From assembly GCA_027295435.1 (NCBI GenBank), contig JAPUKX010000293.1, forward strand, positions 1-5,459: a stretch of 5,459 nt of DNA. The letters run 5' to 3'. Under the pieces are notes generated by a model, which saw only the letters and a program-made list of their open reading frames with translations, was not told where the DNA came from and searched no databases. Position numbers and translations under genes: made by a program. Shown piece after piece: positions 1 to 5,459 of this stretch; position 1 is the first letter of the stretch; each line of letters begins with the position of its first letter. The stretch is from Planctomycetota bacterium (GTDB lineage: Bacteria > Planctomycetota > Phycisphaerae > Phycisphaerales > SM1A02).

Positions 1-1430
1 GCGTCCGAGCCATCGCCCTGCTGCGTTGTTGGGGGGTCTGCCGATTCCTCGTCGATCTGGGCGACGACATCGGCCCGAGTCAACCGGATCTTGTTGTAGA
101 CGCTGTCAGAAATGACGTAGAACCAATCTGCGAACCGGTCATTGAGTCGGCCGACTTTCTGCCGGCCGGCGTCCAGGCTCTCCTGATATTCCTCCTGCTT
201 GCGCAGATTTTCCTGGTCGACCCTTTCGCGGGCCTCTTGCAGGACTTCTTCGAGGGCCGACCCCTGGGGCTGGGTGGCTGCGGGAATCTCGGGAAGCTCG
301 GCGAGCTGGGGTTCCCGGATCAGATCGGGATTGAAGTCTGCGGTGACGAACAGGTACCGATTGGCTTCGCTTGAGGACTCATCGGTCTCATCGGCGCTAC
401 CGGAGGGATCGCCCGTTGCTGTTGCTCCGAGGGCGATCTCACCGAACCGCAGCGCGTATTGCACGCCAGCGCTCGTCTGGATGATCGTTTCGCCCTGATT
501 CGAGAGCAGTCGGCCGTTGACGATGTAGTAACCGCGGCTTTGCAGGGAGCGCACCGATTCGGAGTCGAGCTGCATCTGATCTTCGGTCCGCAGTTGGGCG
601 CTCAGGCCCGGTGGCTTGCGATGCACGTCGATGATCTTGAGATCATCAAGCGCTTGCTTCATGTCGTCGAGCTTCTCGGTCAGGAGCTGCTCATCCTCGC
701 CGACGCCTTCGAGTCCCCACGTGTCGGCGGTCTCATCATAGCTGAAGCGCAGCAGATCACCCTGGACGATTCGCTGATTGAACTCGTCGATTGAGTAGTC
801 GTTGACGGTGATCTCGATAAGCTCGTCTGGGTTCAATTGAAGAAAGTCTCGCTCAATCCAATCCTCGAAGTTGGTGGAGAGCTTGTCAGTGTTCACCGCG
901 ACGGTATAGACGCGGTCCCTCTGGGGCACGCGTACGTAGCGAAGCTCGGGCTTATCCTTGACCGTTTTGCCAATGATGAACTCGGCCAGGGTGCTGCCGC
1001 TGTGGCTTTCGAGTTTAACGCGGGTGCCGACGCCGATCGAGCCGACTTTTGCCGTCGTCGGATCAACCATGCCGTACAGCTCGTGATCGGCCGGCCGGTC
1101 GCTCACGGTGGGGCCTTTGATCAGGTCAACCACGCTCGCGGCGGCTTCCGCAAGCTGTTTCTCAGCATCGGCTGGGTAGTTCTCATGCGATGGGATCGAC
1201 CAGATTCCGTTGACTTGGGCGACCTTGAACGCACGAGCAGTGCCTGTCTCCTCGTCGAAATCGACGATCTCCAGAGAGGTCGCTTCCAGTGGATCAAACT
1301 GAGCGAAGAACCGCTCGCCTGAGTCGTCCAGCGCCACTCGGCCAGGTACGGCGGGGCGGGCAATCCACGCGATCAGCAAGAAGGCCACGGCGAACGCCGC
1401 GAAGATCCCGGTCTTTGCGGTCTCGGTCAT
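1..1430 (-). CDS. DUF4340 domain-containing protein, membrane-anchored, C terminus cut by window edge
   Basis: This reading frame is open from the ATG at 1430-1428 to the window edge: 476 full codons without a stop, so the C terminus is missing. Residues 8-24 (IFAAFAVAFLLIAWIAR) form one hydrophobic segment, most simply an uncleaved signal anchor that places the rest outside the cytoplasm. A DUF4340-like region follows, with WSIPSHENYPAD at 77-88 and GMVDPTTAKVG at 120-130. Residues 336-357 are a Ser/Asp/Glu-rich linker. Residues 390-427 are charged and probably helical. Then comes DRFADWFYVISDSVYNKIRL (431-450), a segment I recognise from planctomycete DUF4340 proteins, and a polar tail that suggests the true end is near. 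An AGGAGG lies upstream, 13 bases from the ATG. The gene begins 52 bases after the fused permease gene and is probably its operon partner. DUF4340 genes often accompany GldF/GldG-type ABC genes, but their molecular role is unknown. The family call is confident; a function cannot be given. Confidence 0.88.
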   Translation of the reverse strand, partial: MTETAKTGIFAAFAVAFLLIAWIARPAVPGRVALDDSGERFFAQFDPLEATSLEIVDFDEETGTARAFKVAQVNGIWSIPSHENYPADAEKQLAEAAASVVDLIKGPTVSDRPADHELYGMVDPTTAKVGSIGVGTRVKLESHSGSTLAEFIIGKTVKDKPELRYVRVPQRDRVYTVAVNTDKLSTNFEDWIERDFLQLNPDELIEITVNDYSIDEFNQRIVQGDLLRFSYDETADTWGLEGVGEDEQLLTEKLDDMKQALDDLKIIDVHRKPPGLSAQLRTEDQMQLDSESVRSLQSRGYYIVNGRLLSNQGETIIQTSAGVQYALRFGEIALGATATGDPSGSADETDESSSEANRYLFVTADFNPDLIREPQLAELPEIPAATQPQGSALEEVLQEARERVDQENLRKQEEYQESLDAGRQKVGRLNDRFADWFYVISDSVYNKIRLTRADVVAQIDEESADPPTTQQGDGSD

Positions 1431-1443
1431 GATTGCGACTCTA

Positions 1444-1449
1444 CCTCCT
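1444..1449 (-). promoter_or_regulatory. Shine-Dalgarno sequence for the DUF4340 gene
   Basis: The minus strand reads AGGAGG here, a perfect anti-16S match. It lies 13 bases before the ATG at 1430, longer than the usual 5-9 bases. No ATG, GTG or TTG in the same frame sits closer, so it still supports the start at 1430. It lies inside the 52-base gap after the permease stop codon. Confidence 0.6.
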
Positions 1450-1482
1450 GACCCGGGCAACGTTGGTGGTCGTCACGATCGC

Positions 1483-4188
1483 CTATTTCCTTCGCGCCTG
1501 CGGCAAGCCGACGCGTTCGAGTTTGCGACGCCGAAAGGACACGACAATTGCCACGGCCAGGGGGAGGATCGGCGGTAAGGCGACGGCCTCCAACTTGAAA
1601 GTTCTCTCGACGCGCCTCACTTCTTGAACCAGCTCGCGCTCGATCACTTCCAACTGCCGGTCCCGCTCGGCCTCCAACTGCTCGATCGCCGCGTCGAGGC
1701 GCCTCTGTCCCACCTGCTGAGCCGTGGCGATCTCGAGGACCATCTGCTGCGAGTCGATACCTTCGCGCTGTTGCAGCTCGTCGATCCTCTCCTGAAGCTT
1801 GCGCTGCTCCTTGGTTCGGCTGGCCTCAAACTCCCGAATGAATCGCTCTCGCTCCGCGTTGGCAATCTGCCTGGCCTGTTCCGTTCTCATCTCAACGGCG
1901 GTGAGCGTTCGGTGAATGGGGCGTCGTTTGCGGATCTCGATGAACCGGTCATCACCGGCGAGCTCGTCGAGCACGTTGAGAACGAAGGTGACATTGTCCA
2001 GGTTGAGGTTCAAGGCCTCGGGCTGCTCACCGCGGGCCCGTAGCGCGAAAAAGACGGAGTAGAGCATGTCGATGTCGGCCACCAGCACCACGTTTGCTTC
2101 GTTCGGCTTGGCCGGCTTCTCGATGTCCGAACCGGTCTCCTGGGGCGGGGTCGGGGAATCCACGGGAAGCTGACCTTGAATGTGTGCGGCCAGGATGTAG
2201 GAGTCATGGGTCGGCCGGAATCGCCGATTGGGGTTCAGCCCGCCTGGTCCGAAGAAGCTGCGCTGGAGAATCTCATCAAACGCAATCACACCCGTCTGCG
2301 CGCCAGCCCGCAGCAGCGGAGCGAAGGTCAGCGTCGATCCGATCTGCGGCTCAATCGCCCCGGGGAACACCAGCAACACCTGTTGCAGCCCGCTGGTGAT
2401 TGAACCGGTCTGGTTGAAGGGCTCCTCGGCTCCGGAGCCCGCGCCGACGAATACGAACTCAGGCGGCACCTCCACGAGTTTCGGGTAGGGGTTGTATGTG
2501 TCCCAGACAACTTCGCGATCGCGGAACTCGACTCCAAGCAACGACCAAAGCTCGCTGATATCGCCCTTGGGCTCTGGGGGCTGGCGTTGCATGAACGGAT
2601 TGTTGCCGCCGGGAGCCCGTCGCGGCTGGCTGGTGGCCGGAACATTGCTGTCGAGGAACGGGAACGGGTCCTCGAAGATCGCCGTAGGCTGGCCACTCCG
2701 CACGGCATCGAGGAAGTTGTCGAGCTGCCTCGGCGGCAGCGACGACGGCTGCACCGCGAGCAACGCATCGTATCGCTCGGTGATCGGACCGGCGGGGTCG
2801 ACTGTTACAACCTCGTATTGCTTCTGGAGCTCGTCGATGATCGGCTGGTTCGGCCGACTGGTCATCGTCTGAATATCGAATCCGCCGTAAAGCCTTGCAT
2901 CGGTCATGAGCACGCCGATCTTCTTTCGCCGTTGCTGGCTGACCGTGGCGATCGACCGGACAACTTCGTACTCCACCGGCAGGCCGCGATCAACGAACGG
3001 CACGACCACCTTGTCCAGGCCGCACATGAAGGCGACACCCAGGAATATGTCTTCTACGCCCAGCCGACCGCCGGCCGTCGCCCCAACCGGTCGAGCGGTT
3101 ATTCCGAATTGCTCCTGGGCTTCCGCGGCTTCGGTGCTGTAGTGTTCAGTGTCGTTGATGCGCACGATGACGCCGTCGCCGCCGATCGAATCGACCTCTC
3201 GCAGCTTCGAGAGGAGGTTGAACCGTGTCTGAACGTATTGCTGGGGAACCTCGGAGCTGACGTAGGCTTCGATGTACACCGGTCGGTCGCGGCGAAGCGG
3301 TGTGAGTAGCTCGCGGGTGTGGGGGCTCAGCGAGCTGAGCCTCTCGCTGGTGATATCAAGTCGCTGGTCGAAGCGGGAGCCCAGGACGTTGAGGCCGATG
3401 GCGACGGCTGCCAGGGACACGCATCGCACGGCGATGTGGCCCGGCATGGGTATCCCTTGGCGTCTGCCGGCCCAGTGCCTCCGTCCGATCAGCGCCATAC
3501 TCAGATAGAGCATGACCGCCACGATCGAGCCGAAGAATGTCACGCCTGAGAGCGTGATCACGCCGCGGCCGAAGTCGCTGAACTGCTCGGCAATGCTGAA
3601 ACTCTTGATGACCAAGGCGGTTTCGCGGCCAAGGATCACGTCGGCGAAGGCGGCAAAGACCAGCGGCACGTTGAAGGCCACCGCAAGGACGAAGCTGACG
3701 GTCAGGTTCTTGGTCAGAAACGACGCCACCATCCCAACCGACAACATCGCTGCGCCAACGTACCAGTACCCAACGTAGTTCGCCGCGAGCAACCCAAGGT
3801 CGGGCTTGCCCAGACCGATCAGCACAATGATGTTCGAAAGCGAAAACAGTAATGAGACGGTGAAGATCGCCAGTGCGGCCAGATACTTCCCGATCACGAC
3901 GTCCAGGTCGGACGCGGGCAGCGTCAGCAGCAGCTCGTCGGTGCCTTGCTGCCTTTCCTGAGCCCAGATGCTCATCGTGACGGCCGGGATGAACACCAGC
4001 ATGATCCACGGCAGGCTCTTGTTGAGCTGGCCGAGATTGGCGAGGTTGGCGTTGAAGAACTCGTTCGGCCAGAACGCCGCAAATGCACTGAGCAGCACGA
4101 ACGCGCAGATGAACACGTACCCGATCGGGCTGCTGAAGTAACTCACGAAGTTCCGCTTGAAGATCGCAATGAGAATATGTCGGTTCAT
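1483..4188 (-). CDS. Fused GldF-like ABC-2 permease and GldG-like extracytoplasmic domain protein
   Basis: This 901-residue protein joins two units that are separate genes in Bacteroidetes. Residues 1-240 are an ABC-2 permease of GldF type. They have six hydrophobic segments (about 22-40, 58-77, 98-126, 136-158, 162-184, 210-235) and the motif AQERQQGTDELLLTLP at 76-91, typical of this family. Residues 252-270 form a seventh helix that opens the GldG-like part. It is followed by LDITSERLSSLSPHTRELL (277-295), the hallmark of the GldG / ABC_transp_aux family. The GldG-like body runs to about 760 and has two Pro-rich loops at 515-542 and 674-697. Residues 762-865 are a highly charged predicted coiled coil, 868-885 a final membrane helix, and the end is basic (RRRKLERV). 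The ATG at 4188 is preferred to the TTG at 4194 because GAGGA sits well spaced before the ATG. The gene lies 70 bases after the ATPase gene and 52 before DUF4340, as expected for one transporter-like complex. The substrate is unknown. Confidence 0.93.
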   Translation of the reverse strand: MNRHILIAIFKRNFVSYFSSPIGYVFICAFVLLSAFAAFWPNEFFNANLANLGQLNKSLPWIMLVFIPAVTMSIWAQERQQGTDELLLTLPASDLDVVIGKYLAALAIFTVSLLFSLSNIIVLIGLGKPDLGLLAANYVGYWYVGAAMLSVGMVASFLTKNLTVSFVLAVAFNVPLVFAAFADVILGRETALVIKSFSIAEQFSDFGRGVITLSGVTFFGSIVAVMLYLSMALIGRRHWAGRRQGIPMPGHIAVRCVSLAAVAIGLNVLGSRFDQRLDITSERLSSLSPHTRELLTPLRRDRPVYIEAYVSSEVPQQYVQTRFNLLSKLREVDSIGGDGVIVRINDTEHYSTEAAEAQEQFGITARPVGATAGGRLGVEDIFLGVAFMCGLDKVVVPFVDRGLPVEYEVVRSIATVSQQRRKKIGVLMTDARLYGGFDIQTMTSRPNQPIIDELQKQYEVVTVDPAGPITERYDALLAVQPSSLPPRQLDNFLDAVRSGQPTAIFEDPFPFLDSNVPATSQPRRAPGGNNPFMQRQPPEPKGDISELWSLLGVEFRDREVVWDTYNPYPKLVEVPPEFVFVGAGSGAEEPFNQTGSITSGLQQVLLVFPGAIEPQIGSTLTFAPLLRAGAQTGVIAFDEILQRSFFGPGGLNPNRRFRPTHDSYILAAHIQGQLPVDSPTPPQETGSDIEKPAKPNEANVVLVADIDMLYSVFFALRARGEQPEALNLNLDNVTFVLNVLDELAGDDRFIEIRKRRPIHRTLTAVEMRTEQARQIANAERERFIREFEASRTKEQRKLQERIDELQQREGIDSQQMVLEIATAQQVGQRRLDAAIEQLEAERDRQLEVIERELVQEVRRVERTFKLEAVALPPILPLAVAIVVSFRRRKLERVGLPQARRK

Positions 4189-4194
4189 CTTCAA

Positions 4195-4199
4195 TCCTC
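4195..4199 (-). promoter_or_regulatory. Shine-Dalgarno sequence that decides the permease start
   Basis: The minus strand reads GAGGA, leaving 6 bases before the ATG at 4188 (7 if only GAGG is counted). The upstream in-frame TTG at 4194 would directly abut this motif and could not use it. The site therefore supports MNRHILIAIF as the N terminus rather than MKMNRHIL. Confidence 0.65.
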
Positions 4200-4258
4200 A
4201 GCCCGCCCGCAGCCGCACATAAGGCGATGGAGTGCCGTGCGTGCGCGTGTCTTGTTGG

Positions 4259-4972
4259 TCATGCTGCGGCCGTGGTCAACTCCGCGAAGCGCTCGTCGAG
4301 CGATTTGCCTTGCTCGTTCAGTTGGGCAACGGTGCCGTCATACACGAGCCGACCTTCGTTGATAAACAGCAGGCGATCGGCCATCGCCTCGACCTCCTGG
4401 AGAATGTGCGTGGAGAGCAGGATTGTCTTTCTTCGCCCGAGCCGGCGGATGGTCTCGCGCACTTCGCGGATCTGATTGGGGTCCAGCCCGGCGGTCGGCT
4501 CGTCCAGGATGAGCACGTCCGGCTCATGCAGCAGCGCCAGGGCCATGCCCACCCGCTGGCGGTAGCCACGTGAGAGCTTGCCAGTCGCCTTGCCGATCAC
4601 GCTGCCGATGGCGCACTGATCGATCACCGCGTCGATCCGCTCCTTGCGACGAGACGCCCCCAGGCCACGGGCCTGGGCAAAGAACTGCAACAACGCCCGC
4701 GGCGTCATGTCGTCATAGAGCGGCCCATTCTCTGGTAGATATCCCAGCCTCGCCGCCCCGGCCAGCCGGTCGCTTGCCATGTCGTGCCCGGCGATTCGGG
4801 CCACTCCCCCCGAGGGGGCGAGGTAGCCGGTGAGCAATCGCATGGTGGTGCTCTTGCCGGCTCCATTGGGCCCGAGGAATGCGGCGACCTGCCCCTGCGG
4901 GATGCTGAACGAAACCTCCGCCACCGCGGCGAAGTCGCCGAAGTGCTTGGTGAGACTGATCGCCTCGATCAT
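4259..4972 (-). CDS. ABC transporter ATP-binding protein, GldA-like
   Basis: This is the cytoplasmic ATPase expected to power the permease encoded just downstream. With the start at 4972 it is 237 residues long, normal for a single ABC domain. Visible motifs are Walker A GPNGAGKST (34-42), signature LSRGYRQRVGMA (133-144), Walker B VLILDEP (153-159), D-loop GLDP (162-165) and switch His189 in STHIL. The Q-loop region reads LGYLPENGPLY (76-86), with Glu81 where most ABC ATPases have Gln. The same PEN/PEH form is known in GldA-type proteins, so this supports the subfamily rather than loss of function. The start is uncertain. The ATG at 4972 gives the family-typical MIEAISLTKHFG, but in-frame ATGs at 5011 (MTEKPRSDQ) and 5074 would add 13 or 34 residues, and none has a clear Shine-Dalgarno site. 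The gene is separated from the permease by 70 bases. The family assignment is near certain; pairing with the permease rests on gene order. Confidence 0.95.
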   Translation of the reverse strand: MIEAISLTKHFGDFAAVAEVSFSIPQGQVAAFLGPNGAGKSTTMRLLTGYLAPSGGVARIAGHDMASDRLAGAARLGYLPENGPLYDDMTPRALLQFFAQARGLGASRRKERIDAVIDQCAIGSVIGKATGKLSRGYRQRVGMALALLHEPDVLILDEPTAGLDPNQIREVRETIRRLGRRKTILLSTHILQEVEAMADRLLFINEGRLVYDGTVAQLNEQGKSLDERFAELTTAAA

Positions 4973-5203
4973 TGCCGGCTTGGATTGGTCGCTTCTTGGT
5001 TTCTCGGTCATCGTGCGATGGACTCTGGCGTCGCTTCTCCATGCGGCGCCCTGTTCCCCAATGGCCGCAAGCATATCACATAACCGATCACCGCCGGGAT
5101 GGGTTCGTCCTGGCAGCCGCGGCTCGATGAGCAGCAGAACCTCCTGGGTGGCAAGTTTCGGGACGTTTGAGACGGATTTCCGGCCGCCGGATCACCGGCG
5201 CTG
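4973..5203. other. Intergenic region upstream of the ABC operon, likely promoter-bearing
   Basis: This 231-base stretch lies between the ACT-domain gene and the preferred ATPase start. It holds the hairpin at 5185-5200 and, in its last part, the optional N-terminal extensions of the ATPase (in-frame ATGs at 5011 and 5074). No convincing -35/-10 pair, tRNA or small gene was found. A promoter for the three-gene operon is expected here by position only. The plus-strand and minus-strand frames that cross it show no recognisable protein. Confidence 0.35.
5185..5200 (-). terminator. GC-rich hairpin directly after the ACT-domain gene (possible weak terminator)
   Basis: The minus strand reads CGCCGG-TGAT-CCGGCG, a perfect 6-bp stem with a 4-base loop. 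It begins three bases after the TAG stop codon at 5206-5204. No T-run follows (the next bases are GCCGGAAATCC), so it does not meet the usual intrinsic terminator pattern. It may protect the 3' end of the transcript, attenuate read-through into the ABC operon, or be chance in GC-rich DNA. Confidence 0.3.
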
Positions 5204-5459
5204 CTACGTCAACAGCCTGGCCAGGGCGTCCCAATCCTCTGAATCGGCCCAGATGAAGCAACCGAACTCGCCATGCATCTGGACCGCCTGGATCGCGTGG
5301 AGGTTGATGCCCGCCGAGGCGATCTTGTCCAGCCACTCAGTGAGCGAACCGGGCTGGCCGTCCCCTGTGAGATAAAACGTCTTGCCTTCCTCAACCTCAA
5401 GTCCCGCGGAGTGGGCGAAGTTGCGGAACTGCTCGGCCGTCTCCGGCACGCAATAGAAC
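5204..5459 (-). CDS. ACT-domain-containing protein, C-terminal part (start outside window)
   Basis: The frame is open from the right edge to the TAG at 5206-5204, giving 84 residues, and reads FYCVPETAEQF at its beginning. The GTG nine bases in from the first full codon lies in the middle of what looks like continuing protein, so it is unlikely to be the true start. The segment GDGQPGSLTEWLDKIASAGINLHAI matches the ACT fold pattern: a strand, a PG turn, a helix ending in AGIN, then a strand. The following GEFGCFIW would be the next strand. ACT domains usually bind amino acids or similar small ligands and regulate partner enzymes. Small stand-alone proteins with two ACT domains, about 130-140 residues long, exist, and this could be the second half of one. 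No partner enzyme is visible here. It points the same way as the ABC genes but is separated from them by over 200 bases and a hairpin, so it is probably a separate unit. Confidence 0.75.
   Translation of the reverse strand, partial: FYCVPETAEQFRNFAHSAGLEVEEGKTFYLTGDGQPGSLTEWLDKIASAGINLHAIQAVQMHGEFGCFIWADSEDWDALARLLT

Noticed and set aside
2587..3309. Long plus-strand open frame of 240 codons opposite the permease gene
   Set aside because: It is antisense to a confidently identified protein, has no recognisable domain, and is the kind of frame that GC-rich codon bias produces on the opposite strand. The same applies to the other plus-strand frames across 199-4573.
3356..4009. Minus-strand 217-codon frame inside the permease gene
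   Set aside because: It overlaps the GldF-like coding region in a shifted frame and its translation is rich in Arg, Gly and Ala without any family pattern. It is a shadow frame.
4237..4250. Run of 14 alternating purine-pyrimidine bases (GTGCGTGCGCGTGT) in the ATPase-permease gap
   Set aside because: It could favour Z-DNA in principle, but it is short and expected now and then in GC-rich DNA. Nothing links it to a function.
5140..5145. Perfect AGGAGG on the minus strand upstream of the ATPase gene
   Set aside because: No ATG, GTG or TTG follows within about 12 bases; only CTG codons do. The first in-frame ATG is over 60 bases away. It is probably chance, or at most a decoy.
5088..5336. Minus-strand 82-codon frame overlapping the ACT-domain gene
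   Set aside because: It is a shifted frame across the ACT-coding region and the intergenic gap, with an Arg/Pro/Gly-rich translation and no recognisable features.
1..5459. Search for CRISPR repeats, tRNA or rRNA genes, insertion sequences and attachment sites
   Set aside because: No repeated units, cloverleaf-like sequences, transposase signatures or terminal inverted repeats were seen on either strand by eye. Almost all of the window is accounted for by minus-strand coding sequence.

Overview
All genes that can be supported in this window lie on the minus strand and read from right to left. The composition is GC-rich. The gene set (a GldA-type ABC ATPase, a GldF permease fused to a GldG-like domain, and a DUF4340 protein) and several protein signatures resemble Planctomycetota. 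Examples are the DUF4340 tail around DRFADWFYVISDSVY and the GldG tail with coiled coil, membrane helix and RRRK. The phylum is a judgement from protein style; no rRNA or marker gene is present.

Layout in the direction of transcription: (1) 5459-5204 is the C-terminal part of a small ACT-domain protein whose start lies outside the window. A GC-rich hairpin follows its stop codon at once. (2) A gap of about 230 bases with no convincing gene follows. (3) 4972-4259 encodes an ABC ATPase with all the core nucleotide-binding motifs. (4) After 70 bases, 4188-1483 encodes a 901-residue protein joining an ABC-2 (GldF-like) permease to a large GldG-like extracytoplasmic domain, then a long coiled coil and a last membrane helix. 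(5) After 52 bases, 1430-1 encodes a DUF4340 protein with an N-terminal membrane anchor. It runs off the left edge at or near its C terminus. The two short gaps contain no visible terminator, so genes 3 to 5 are probably one operon.

The likely joint product is a membrane complex: the ATPase on the inside, the permease helices in the membrane, and the GldG-like and DUF4340 domains outside the cytoplasm. Homologous gldA/gldF/gldG genes in Bacteroidetes are linked to gliding motility. No other gliding gene is seen here, and the substrate or role of the planctomycete-type version cannot be read from the sequence. This cassette is the least understood biology in the window. It is a recurring conserved gene set rather than a clearly new system.
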